Positions 15,548-26,600 of a stretch of 35,911 nucleotides of DNA are shown one piece after another. Below the pieces are notes generated by a model. The model did no database searches. It saw only the letters and a program-made list of their open reading frames with translations, and was not told where the DNA came from. The number at the start of each line of letters is the position of its first letter. Within the stretch, counting starts at the first letter, position 1. A program made the translations under genes and the position numbers. The stretch comes from Candidatus Kuenenia stuttgartensis (GTDB lineage: Bacteria > Planctomycetota > Planctomycetia > Gemmatales > Gemmataceae), in contig CAMCLK010000050.1 of assembly GCA_945875585.1 (NCBI GenBank), positions 1-35,911 on the forward strand, written 5' to 3'.

Positions 15548-16531
15548 TCAGCGATTGCTCTCTGGAACGGCATGCTGTCCATTTTCAAAGCGTGGCTGGC
15601 CCAATCGTATAGCGGGTGGACCAGCAGCAGCCATGCTGGGGGTTTCGGGAGATGCGGCCCGAACGATCGGCTGTGGGCGTCCTAGCGCAGGCGCTGAAAC
15701 CACAGCACCCGGAATCGGATTGTACGATGGCTGGCGAGTTGCAGCCATCAAGGCTGTGCTGGTTGTATTGGCATTCCTGTCGCGATTCACCAGGGCGGAG
15801 TCTTGCCGGGTGCGGGCCAGACTCTGAAGCCATGCTGTTTCCAAAGCCTCAATGGAATTAATCCCGTAATGCTGCCTCAGGGCTTGATCCCATCCAGCTT
15901 GCATTCCTGTTCCCAAAAACGCCAGAAACGCAGCTTTGCTGGATCGAGCCACCAAGTAATCGACAACAGAAAACCCTTGGGCATACAGAACAAGCACGTC
16001 GTCGGGGTACTGGGTGAGGGAAAACAGCCGTCTGAGAGCCATGCGCCTGTTGGGCGTGTTCAGAATTTCACGAACCAACTGATCGTGGCGGCGGCGTTCA
16101 AGGTCGTCTTCGCTCAGAACGCAACCACCCTCATCGGCCCAGCGTGGTAAAGGGCCCCGAAAGTGGTGGGCAAAAACGGTGTGGGTGATTTCGTGCGGAA
16201 GCACACTGGCAATCAGGCGATCGAGTGTTCCCTCGATGCTCATATCCATTCCAAGAATTTGCCCCTGCTCGAAAACAAACGACGTGGCACCGCCCGAACC
16301 GCCGAGCGTGATCTTCACATGAATGGGGCAAGGTTGCAGCCAGCCGGGCATTTCGTAACCAAGCCATTCCTGAGCTTTGACCACGCGCCAATACTCGGCG
16401 TACTGGCCAATGCGCTCGGCAATTTTGGCGTCGGGGGCGTTCACCATAAAATTGGGGGTGCGGAACTGGGCACCCATAAGCCCTGAAAGTCCCGTCATCA
16501 GGACGAGGCAGTACCAAAACAATCGTGGCAT
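15548..16531 (-). CDS. Secreted HExxH zinc metallopeptidase (peptidase MA-like)
   Basis: 327 residues from the ATG at 16531, chosen because it gives a clean signal peptide (MPRLFWYCLVLMTGLSGLMGAQF); the frame is open further upstream without one. The zinc motif HEITH (113-117) sits in VLPHEITHTVFAHHF. The probable third ligand is E134 in RWADEGG, the gluzincin-type arrangement. Preceding segments (NFMVNAPDAKIAERIGQYAE, GGSGGATSFVF) fit peptidase-MA-like proteins. The last 80 residues are Ala/Pro-rich and look disordered. The protein is probably exported and peptidolytic; substrate unknown. It is convergent with the cytochrome-WD40 gene and preceded by about 250 bp containing two related dyads. 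Confidence 0.85.
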   Translation of the reverse strand: MPRLFWYCLVLMTGLSGLMGAQFRTPNFMVNAPDAKIAERIGQYAEYWRVVKAQEWLGYEMPGWLQPCPIHVKITLGGSGGATSFVFEQGQILGMDMSIEGTLDRLIASVLPHEITHTVFAHHFRGPLPRWADEGGCVLSEDDLERRRHDQLVREILNTPNRRMALRRLFSLTQYPDDVLVLYAQGFSVVDYLVARSSKAAFLAFLGTGMQAGWDQALRQHYGINSIEALETAWLQSLARTRQDSALVNRDRNANTTSTALMAATRQPSYNPIPGAVVSAPALGRPQPIVRAASPETPSMAAAGPPAIRLGQPRFENGQHAVPESNR

Positions 16532-16690
16532 CGAGTCCACCCCGAAGATTTCGCAGAAGTGATCACGGAGGCCATCCATGGCCAAGGCGCACACTCCTGT
16601 AGTCTTCCATGCAAACATCGGGCCAGAGTTCTTGCCTACATGCATCTTTTCAGAGGCAAGTGATAATTGGGTAAGGTTTTAGGAATGGTG

Positions 16691-16701
16691 GCAACGGTTG
16701 C
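16691..16701. promoter_or_regulatory. Dyad GCAAC-G-GTTGC, possible operator half of a pair
   Basis: A perfect 5+1+5 inverted repeat, 160 bp upstream of the metallopeptidase ATG. It shares the core AACGGTT with the larger dyad centred exactly 50 bp away (about five helical turns). The outer base pair differs in both arms in a compensatory way (GC..GC here, GT..AC there). Function as an operator is inference. Confidence 0.35.
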
Positions 16702-16738
16702 GCAAATGGGAGAGCGTTAACAGGGAAGCGCTGGGTAT

Positions 16739-16753
16739 TTGTAACGGTTACAA
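16739..16753. promoter_or_regulatory. 15-bp dyad TTGTAAC-G-GTTACAA, possible operator
   Basis: A perfect 7+1+7 inverted repeat in the gap between the 16783-17448 gene and the metallopeptidase gene, about 208 bp upstream of the metallopeptidase start. Its form resembles binding sites of dimeric helix-turn-helix repressors. It could equally form a small hairpin after the stop of the upstream minus-strand operon. Confidence 0.4.
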
Positions 16754-16782
16754 GACCTTGGAAAAAATTGCCAACAATTAAT

Positions 16783-17448
16783 TCAACGGGGGGCTGCCAA
16801 TGGGTCTGCACCCGACATGCTCGGTACGTTTTCCATGATCAGTACCAACCGAACCAGAAGTTGCACGGCGCGCCCTTCTTTAATGACTGCTGGATCGGTT
16901 TTGCGCATGGCCATGTGCATCAGCACACCCTTGCCATCTTCAAGTTGGCTTTTCTGGCTTTGGTAACCGGGCCAGTGCAACGGTTCGCGCAACCGACGAA
17001 CCATGGAGGGAGTTACGGGCAAAAGGTCGCCTTTGTCGTTGAAGATGTCAACAGGCAGCTTTTCCTGCCTGTACCGGGTCCACGGTTCCAAACGCACGGT
17101 AACCTGATTATTGGCCGGAATGGTTTTGTAACTATCGTTTTTTAATGAAGCGAGGGCATCGAGTCCGTCCACAAAGGCCTGTGTGATCTGGTCACGTTCC
17201 AAACCTTTGGGAAGTTTGCGGCCCTTTTCGCGCATGATGCTGAGTTGTTTACGCTTGTCTTCAACTTCCGACATGATCGCGTAATCGGGATGTAAAAACG
17301 GGTGGTTCCATTCGACCACCAAGTTATTGTTTTTGTCGGGTGCGGATACGACTGTACCTTGCGCCCAACCCAAGAGCAGCAGATCCCGCGTGGGTTCCAC
17401 GGGAACCTGACCGGAAACCAAAACCGCAAGCGGGATCAGAAGGTTCAT
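16783..17448 (-). CDS. Small secreted protein of unknown function, second gene of an operon
   Basis: 221 residues. The N-terminus MNLLIPLAVLVSGQVP is a short signal-peptide-like segment. The rest is soluble and mixed alpha/beta (VVSAPDKNNNLVVEWNHP, DKRKQLSIMREKGRKLPKGLERD, PWTRYRQEKLPVDIFNDKGDLLP). I recognise no family, catalytic motif or repeat. Its start codon overlaps the stop of the upstream lysine-rich gene by 4 bp (ATGA), so the two are translationally coupled and probably function together. No intrinsic terminator with a T-tract follows. Confidence 0.75.
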   Translation of the reverse strand: MNLLIPLAVLVSGQVPVEPTRDLLLLGWAQGTVVSAPDKNNNLVVEWNHPFLHPDYAIMSEVEDKRKQLSIMREKGRKLPKGLERDQITQAFVDGLDALASLKNDSYKTIPANNQVTVRLEPWTRYRQEKLPVDIFNDKGDLLPVTPSMVRRLREPLHWPGYQSQKSQLEDGKGVLMHMAMRKTDPAVIKEGRAVQLLVRLVLIMENVPSMSGADPLAAPR

Positions 17449-18266
17449 CTGCCCTGTCCAGGTTTTTTCTGGGCATCCTGAACGATAATCACCATATTGG
17501 TTAAAATATCTTCGGGAGGAGGTGGCGGTTGGCCGGGAATTGGCCTGTATTTCAGGGCCTTATCACGAGCCGCAATCGCTTTTTCTTTGGTGGTAACCGC
17601 TTGTACCTGCACAATCTGACCCATGGTCAGGGTTGAAAAATCGGCTTCAAAACCAGGAAGATAACGGTCTTTGTCTTTACCTTTGGCTTTAATCATTTCA
17701 TCCCGCGAGGGGCGTTTCAGGTTACCGCGGTCGTCGAATGTCAGCGGCATATTCATGGTGCGAATCTTAACATCGTCAGTGATGGCAAACGATAACTTGA
17801 TGTTCCTGCCCTTACCCGCCGCGACGTCGATTGCAAAATTGCGGTCCGATTCTCGCACATCGGCAATTTTACCAACAAACGTACCTTGCTTGATGTAAGG
17901 AACTGGAGGCGCGGCCTTCTCCATCTTTTCGGGCTTTTCTGATTCCTCTTTCTTAGCGTCCTTTTTCGCGTCTTTCTTTGTGTCTTTGCCGTCGCCCTTC
18001 TTGGGGTCGGCAGAGTCTTTTTTGGCATCCTTTTTCAAATCTTTGCCATCACCCTTCTTGGGGTCAGCGGCGTCTTTTTTCGCGTCTTTCACATCGCCCT
18101 TGGCCGCATCTTTTTTGAGATCGGTGGCGTCTTTTTTCGCATCCTTCGATTCAGCGGCTGCATCCACTCCCTTGGCTGCACCAGGTTCCTGGGCTGCAAG
18201 GAACGGAACTCCAGCAACAATGGTCAACAGCAATGCAAGCCGCCACCACATCAACAGTCGGGTCAT
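17445..18266 (-). CDS. Secreted lysine-rich repeat protein with C-terminal beta domain
   Basis: 273 residues from the ATG at 18266, chosen for a strong Shine-Dalgarno GGGGAGG 7 nt upstream and a clean signal peptide (MTRLLMWWRLALLLTIVAGV..LAAQEPG); an upstream ATG at 18314 lacks both. Residues about 41-110 are low-complexity Lys/Asp/Ala repeats including two copies of a 19-residue unit with core DPKKGDGKD. Residues about 122-260 form a compact region (GTFVGKIADVRESDRNFAIDV .. IKLSFAITDDVKIR .. LTMGQIVQVQAVT) that looks like a beta-barrel/OB-like fold, by appearance only. The basic repeats could bind polyanions or act as a flexible tether; that is a guess. First gene of a two-gene operon, divergent from enolase. 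Confidence 0.8.
   Translation of the reverse strand: MTRLLMWWRLALLLTIVAGVPFLAAQEPGAAKGVDAAAESKDAKKDATDLKKDAAKGDVKDAKKDAADPKKGDGKDLKKDAKKDSADPKKGDGKDTKKDAKKDAKKEESEKPEKMEKAAPPVPYIKQGTFVGKIADVRESDRNFAIDVAAGKGRNIKLSFAITDDVKIRTMNMPLTFDDRGNLKRPSRDEMIKAKGKDKDRYLPGFEADFSTLTMGQIVQVQAVTTKEKAIAARDKALKYRPIPGQPPPPPEDILTNMVIIVQDAQKKPGQGR
17952..18146 (-). repeat. Lys/Asp-rich coding repeats
   Basis: Low-complexity coding repeat in the lysine-rich protein. The clearest unit is 57 bp (19 codons) in two adjacent copies with the core DPKKGDGKD. Shorter KKDA-type units surround it. The variable number of Lys-Asp units suggests slippage or unequal exchange. Confidence 0.8.
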
Positions 18267-18384
18267 CTGCAGGCCTCCCCTAAAACGCATATGCCAATCA
18301 TATTCTTTGTTCACGCTTGAATCCAGAGCCAGGCCTACTCTGATTGCGCTTCAAGTGCATTGGTGACGCATATCGGCACCGAGG

Positions 18385-19805
<1,421 letters not shown>

Positions 19806-19830
19806 TGCAATTGTAAACGTTATTTTCCAA

Positions 19831-19861
19831 GGCCGTATGCTGAAGGCATACGGCCTTTTTT
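19831..19861 (+). terminator. Intrinsic terminator of eno
   Basis: GGCCGTATGC (19831-19840) pairs perfectly with GCATACGGCC (19846-19855) around the loop TGAAG. It is followed immediately by TTTTTT, then G and more T, starting 26 bp after the eno stop. Confidence 0.95.
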
Positions 19862-19887
19862 GTTTTTCATGTTCAATTCGATATTGA

Positions 19888-19915
19888 TGAGCCCCCAACG
19901 TGAGTTGGGGGCTCA
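19888..19915. repeat. Palindromic REP-like element, copy 1
   Basis: TGAGCCCCCAAC (19888-19899) and GTTGGGGGCTCA (19904-19915) form a perfect 12-bp stem around the 4-nt loop GTGA. The same unit recurs twice in opposite orientations in the larger palindrome at 19977-20045, which suggests a dispersed palindromic repeat family. Confidence 0.85.
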
Positions 19916-19976
19916 CGAAGACAAATTTTTGGGGACAAGTGCCGATTGGATTTGTGGCCGTATGCCTTTATTGCCA

Positions 19977-20045
19977 TGAGCCCCCAACGTGAGTTGGGGG
20001 GTGCTCCAGTCGCTCGCGCACCCCCCAACTCACGTTGGGGGCTCA
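19977..20045. repeat. Large compound palindrome with 28-bp perfect arms, 3' of the giant gene
   Basis: The left arm 19977-20004 is the exact reverse complement of the right arm 20018-20045, with a 13-nt centre. Each arm itself contains the smaller palindromic unit of 19888-19915 (core CCCCCAACGTGAGTTGGGGG), so the element could fold as one long hairpin or as a cloverleaf/cruciform. It starts 28 bp after the stop of the giant minus-strand gene and may act as its terminator, though no T-tract follows on that strand. Organisation resembles bacterial paired REP elements or a small non-autonomous element. Confidence 0.9.
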
Positions 20046-20072
20046 AAAAACTTATCGAACGGCGCCGTTTGC

Positions 20073-23000
20073 TTACGCAACCACCACTTGGTAACCGGCC
20101 GGAATCTGCATGGCGTTGCCCAGCAGGTCTCTCGGGCCGGCGGCGTCGATTTTCAGGCGGACCGTCAGCGTGCCGCGCACTGCCGACTTGTAAGAGATGC
20201 TCCAAGAAGCACTCGCCCCGCGCAATAACAATGCAGAATTACTGAGCGTCACTGTGGCGCCATTCAGCGGCGTGAAGGTGACGTCGAACATCGAAAGGTT
20301 CAGCGTCTGCACATTCTCGGAGAATTTAATGGCTACAGATGCCGTTTCACCCAGTCGGATGCGCGCGGCGCCGGTCATGATTGCTGTTGGAGGCAATCCA
20401 TCGATCGTCCAAGCCTTGGCGGTACCTGCCCGGGCAGCATTGCCAAACAGGTCGCGTACCACGCCTCCCTTCAAGGCAACAGACGTTACGAACCGCGAAT
20501 TGGGCAGATTGGCAATGACCAGATCAAATTGGGCGCCCCTGTTGTCGGCATCCGGCCTGATGTTGGTAACGGTTCCGTTCGCAACGTTGAATGCCGCCGC
20601 CGTGATCGTTGAAGTATCAACCACATCGGTGAATCGCACACTCAGGTTGTTGAGTGTGCCCACCGCGAAGTTGTAACCCGACGCCTGGTTGGTGCCGACA
20701 TTGATGGTGCTGCCGATGGCCAAGTTGCGCTTGATGGCCACCGTGACAGTGTTGGATGGCAAATTGGCGTTACCAGCCGGATCTTTAAAGATTCCGGTAT
20801 TCAACTGGGCCGCGACATTCTGCGTGGAGGTTCCATTAAGCGCGGGCTTAACCGTCACGCGCCACTCTTTCAGGTTCGTGCCGGCGATGGCGAACACCGA
20901 GGTAACGGTGCCGCCGCTAACGGTGATCATATTGCGCGGCACGTTTTGCACCGGCAGTTCAAAGATCGCCTTGTAGTCGATGGAAGCGAGGTTGGCCCTG
21001 CCTCCATCGGTGAACTGGCTAGGCCATGGCACAAGTGTGGCCACTGGCGGAATACGGTCGATGGTGAACATTCTGGATTCCGAGAATCCGCAAGGCAATT
21101 CATCGATATTATCGGTGACGGCGGCACCGTCCGCGACCGAGATTCTGAAAGTACCCATGGAGAACATCGGGGCATTCAATCCAAGATCGACGTTAAACGT
21201 GAACTGTTTGCCATCCGCGGACCGGGTGATGGTGGAAATCGTGACAGGCACGATCTGGTTATTGACATTCAGAACCACAATGCCCGCGGCCGTGAGGTTC
21301 TTCATAGCCCGTCCAAACGACACTGTGATAGGCAGGACCGGGTTGTTGGTTAGGCTTGGCAAGGTGCTTGTGATTTTCGCGCGGGCATCAACATCGACCT
21401 GACTCCATGGCAAAACCCCACTGGAAACCACGGCCTTGTTGCCTGCTTCATCGGTGATGGTGCCGCTTCCAGGGAAGCTGAAGGCATAACTTCCACCAGC
21501 ACGCGTGTTGGGCTGCGTGATGCCTGTCACCCTGAAGGTGTTGCCAGTGTTCCCAACAGCCTGAACCAGTGGCGCGCCCAGACTGGTGGTTGCTGTTCCA
21601 GCCTTGGTGGTGCGCGTCACCTCAAAGCCAGCGTTGGTGACATTGAAGACAGGTTCGCTGAAGAGCATGTCGATTCGGTTGAACTCTTCGCTGTTGATGA
21701 CTGGACTGGAGCGTGTTACATCTGTCAGTTCCGGAGCGACAACGTCCACTTTGAAGTCTGCCGAAGCATCATTCGAGCCGATGTTGCCGGCGGCATCGGT
21801 GTAGGCGCTCGACATAAGGCTAGCGACAATGGTTGTGTCGTTAAGATCCATCCATCCCGCAGGCGAGGTGGGAACAATGGTGTAGCTGGCGGAAGCCTTG
21901 GTTGTTGTGGATCCAGTTGAGGCCAGAACCGCGTAGCTTCCCGCTTTGTAGGTAATCGAGACAGCCGATGTGGAAGACAGCGTCGCTGGGAACGAAGCCA
22001 AGGCAATCCCGCTGATCGGGTCGCCCGCGGTGGGTGGCAGCGGGTCGGTCAGGGTGACGGTGATGAAGAAGGCGCCGCTCTTGTTGGCGATGTTCACGTA
22101 AGGCGCCGACGCCGTCATGGTGGCGGTTGGCGCGATGATATCGGAAACAATGGCAGCCGTTGAAGAGGCAAGCGAGCTGTTTCCAGCGTCGTCGATTGCC
22201 GCGGCGGCGTTCACCGAAATGGTGTTGTTTTTGTTGGCAGTCAACGCCAAGTCGAACGTGTAAGTGGTGCCTGAACCTTGCAGGTTGCTGGCAGCCAAGT
22301 TGTTGAGAGTAAGGTCGGTAAGCGCGAACCCTGTAACCGGTTCGCTGAAGGTGACCGTGGCCGGGTAGAGTTGGTTTTTGGAATCGTAGAAGCCAATCAC
22401 AACGCCCGCCGTGGGACTAATATCGTCGAAGGTGCGCGAGACCGAGTTGCTGGCGGTGTTCAGGTTGCCTGCCGTGTCGGAGGCGTTGTTGGCCAGCAGC
22501 GACACCGCGACAATTGAAGACGGCTGACCCGCTGGAATAGCCGAAGGATTGATGGTGAGCTGGTAGGCTTTACCAGATCCGGTCAACGTTCCGGCCGTGC
22601 CGCCTGTGACGGTGAAGTCGGAAGCCGCCAAGCCGCTAACAGATTCAGAGAAATCAATATCAACGGTAAACGACGCGTTTACCAGCGTGGCCGATGTGCT
22701 GGAGATGGTGGCCTGCGGGCGCACGGTGTCGATAACCCGTGTCAGCGACGCGCTGGTGGCGGTGTTTCCGTTGCTGGCGGCGTCGAGCGCGCCGACGTTT
22801 TTCACATCAACACTGACGGTGCCGTCCGCCACGGCGGTAATCACGAAGCTGTAGGTGGTGCCCGATCCGGTGAGGGCGCTGGCGGTGGCATTCTGCAGGG
22901 TGAGGTCGCCCAAGTCGAAGCCAAAGACCGGTTCGGTGAACGTCGCCGTCACCGTGAACGATCCGTTGGTGGGATCGGCCGCCGTGGAACTTAACGTTAC

Positions 23001-23600
23001 GCCCGGGGCAACCGTGTCGTAGAGGCGGCTGAGTGTGGCGCTGGCCACGTTGCCGTTGGAAGCGGCGTCGATGGCCATGCCTGTGGCGATGGAAACATCG
23101 ACCTGACCCTGCGCTGTGGGCGTGATAACAAAGGTGTAGACCGTGGCGCTCACGGCGGTGAAGCTGCCGACAGTGGCGCCGTTGGTGGCGGTGATGTCGC
23201 CCACAACCAATCCGGTGACAGGTTCGGTGAACGTTGCGGTCACGGTGAACGCAGACTTGGTGGCTGGTGTCGCCGGTGTGGCGAGTGCCACGGTGGGTGC
23301 TGTGCCGTCGTAAACGCGCACAAGGTTGTTGCTGGCCAGACTGCTGTTGCCCGCGGTATCGTCCGCGGCATTGGCCCCAATGGAGACCTCGATTTTACCA
23401 TCGGCGGTGGGAACCACATCGAAGGTGTAAACCGATCCGGAACCGGTCAGGTTTTGGGCGGTGCCGTTGGTGACGGTGATGTCGCCCAAGGTCAAGCCGG
23501 TGACCGCTTCCGCGAATGTGGCGGTGACGGTGAACGGATTCAGGTTGGTCGGGTCGGCGGCGGCCGTCGAGAGGCTGAGTGTCGGTTTCACCGTGTCGAC
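20073..23600 (-). other. C-terminal Ig-like array (Big_12-type and divergent)
   Basis: Eleven Ig-like units. Four begin with the pattern TLSLSTAAADPTN..FTVTATFAEAVTGL..GDITVTNG; the others grow steadily more divergent towards the C-terminus (for example LPITVSFGRAMKNLTAAGIVVLN, SVAIKFSENVQTLNLSMFDV). The last unit ends at QIPAGYQVVVA with no added sorting domain. The divergence gradient contrasts with the homogeneous repeats further upstream in the gene. Confidence 0.75.
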
Positions 23601-26600
23601 AACAACGTTGTAGATGGATCCGGAATTGGTGTTGCCGGCCTTGTCGGTGATGGTGAGTTTGAGACCTTGCGCGCCATCCGCCAGGGCGGCGTTCGACAGC
23701 GTGAAGGCGCCGGTGGTGGCGTCGGCGGTGGTGGTCACCGAACGATTGAGATCGTCGGTCAACAGGACAATGGCGCCTGGTTCGGTGGTGCCGCTGATGT
23801 CGAGCGTGTCGTCGGTGGTGATGAAGTCGCTGCTGCTGATGCCCGTGTCGGTGGTGACGGCCACACCCGTGGCCGCGTTGGGCGCCGAAAGGTCAACAAC
23901 AACAGGCAAAGCTGTTCCGAAGCCTGACGTGTTGCCGGCAATGTCGGTAGCCTTGGTGCTGAACTGATAAGTGGCATCTGTCAGGGTGGAGGTGGTGAAG
24001 GTCCACTTGCCTGCGCCATCGGCAGTGACTGATCCCAGCGAACTGGAGCCATTGAACAGTTCAACAACATCGAATGATCCTGCTGTGCCGGTAAGGCGCA
24101 GCACGGTTTTGTTGGTGAGGTCGTCTGTAGCCGAAGAACCCGTATCGTCGGCGGCGAGCAGGTCGACTGAAGAAGCTGCTGGTGCCGAGGTATCCACGGT
24201 GATGGTTACTTGGGCGGAATCGAACGTGGTGCCTGAAGGCGAGCCTGAAGTGTAAGGGGTGATCTCGGCAATGAAGGTGTGGTTGCCGTCACTTAGACCT
24301 TGCGTCAGCACTCCGCCGACGTTGACTGACCAATCGCCGCTGCCGTTGGCGTTGGTGCTTCCCCTGTTGTATCTGACCCCCGAGATAATCTCATAAAGAT
24401 CAATATTGTACCCAGCTCCGGTAGCGCCCGAGAATGAAGGCGTGGTGTTACTGGTGATGCCATCGCTATTGCTGCGACCTGTGTCGGAATTGGTGGCGAG
24501 CCGCATGTTGGGCGCGGTCAAGGTGACGGTTGCTGTGCCGGTACCGCCGCTGTTGTTGCCAGCCACATCGATGGCTTGCAGGCCAATAGTGTTAGCGCCG
24601 TTAACAAGCGACACACCTTTGGCCGAAAGATTGAGCGACCAGTCGCCATTGGCATCCGCGGTGGTGTGATATGGCGATCCGCCAATGGTGAGAATGACCT
24701 TGGCGTTGGCTTCAGCCTTGCCGCTGAGGGTATCGCCCGGGTTGCTGGTGGTGGTAGGCGTGACACTTCCCGGATCGCTAGGAGCTGTCAGATCCACAGT
24801 AACAGTAAGCGCGCCGCTCTTGCTGGCTGAAACATTCCCGGCAATGTCGGTGGCCTGCGCTGTGAAGGCATAGGCTTTGTCAGACAGGGTGCCGGTGGTT
24901 AACTGCCAAATACCGGCGGCATCTGCGGTGACGCTGCCCAGCGACGTGCTGCCTTCGAACACTTCAATAACGGCGAAGGCCTCGGTGGCACCGGTAAGGC
25001 GCAGCACGGTTGTCTTGGTGATGTTGTCGGAGTCGGAAGATCCGGAATCGTCCGCAGCCAGCAAATCGATGCTTGGCGCGCTCGGCAATGAAGTGTCGAT
25101 GGTGACCATCAGCGGCAGGCTGGCGTTGCCGGTGTTGCCTGCCGCATCGGTGGCCTTGGCGGTGAAGCCATGCAGGCCGTGTGACAGTGTGCCGGTGCTG
25201 GCAAGGGTCCAGTTACCGGAACCATCTGCCGAGACGGTGCCAATCAGCGTGGCGCCATTGTAAACAGCCACCGAGGCGTTTGCTTCAGCGGTGCCCGCAA
25301 GTTGCAGGTCGTCGTCGTTGGTGATGCGGTCGGTGTTGCTGGAACCGGTATCAGCCACGATGGTGTTGGAAATGACCGGCAGGCCCGGCGCGGTGGCATC
25401 GTACACCAAGCTCAGCGTGCTGCTGGCGGTGCTGGCGTTGGTGGCGGCGTCGATAGCCGCTGCTGCCAGCACGGTGATGCTGACAGTGCCATCCACCGTG
25501 GGTGTGACCAGGAACGAATAGGTGGTACCCGATCCGGTAAGTGTGCTTACAGCAGCGTTCACCACCGTCAGGTCGTTCAAGCCAAAGCCCGTCACGCTCT
25601 CCGAGAAGGTGGCGGTTACCGTGAAGGCGGCGTTGGTGGGGTTGGGCGCGGTGGTGGAGAGCGCCACGGTGGGCACGGTGCCGTCGTACGTTCGGCTGAT
25701 GGTGCTGCTGGCGGTGCTGGTGTTGCCTGCTGGGTCGCTGGCAACGCCCTGATTCAGCTTAACGGTGGTGGCGCCATCCGCGGCGGGGGTCACCGTGAAC
25801 GAGTAGTTCTGGCCTTGGCCGGTGAAGTTGCTGACCGCGCCGTTGGTGACGGTCACGTCTGAAGCCACAAAGCCCGTCACAATTTCCGAGAAGACCACAT
25901 TCACCGTGAACGGCGCGTTGGTCGGGGTGGGTGCCGTGGTCGAGAACGTGGTCACCGTGGGCACGGTGCCGTCGAATGTGCGCGTCAGCGTGTTGCTGGC
26001 CAAGTTGCTGTTGCCGGCAGTGTCGTTTGCGGCACCAGCGGCAATGGAAAGCGTGACAGCGCCATCGGCTGTGGGGGTCACATCAAAGGTGTAAACAGTG
26101 GCTGAAACAGCGACAAAGTTGCCAAGCGTGCCGTTGGCCAATGTGATGTCGGTGCCGTCAAAGCCCGTCACGTCTTCCGGGAAGGTCACGGTGACCGAGA
26201 ATAAGCCATTAAGTAGGTTCGCCGAGGTGCTGGAAAGCACAGGCGCGGTGGATGTTGTGTCGACCGTCAGGTTGATGGTGGTACCGCTGTTGGTGTTGCC
26301 AGCCACATCGGTAACGGTGAGCACGAGGGCCTGCGCCCCATCGGCCAGATCAGCGGTGGTAAGGCTGAAAACGCCCGAACCGCTGGCGGTGGTGGTAACA
26401 GAACGTTTCTGCGCGTCGACCAGAACCACGCTGGCGCCCGCATCGGTGGTGCCAGCGACCGTGATGGTTTTGTCGGAGGTGATGCGGTCGGAGTTGGAAG
26501 ATCCGGTATCATCGGCAAGCATTATGCTGGTAGGCGTTCCGGGTGCTGAGGTGTCCACAATCACTGACAGGACCACGCCAGCGAGGGAAACATTGCCTGC

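Noticed and set aside
19888..20045. CRISPR array
   Set aside because: There are only three palindromic units, with unequal spacing and one inverted relative to the others, and no cas genes.
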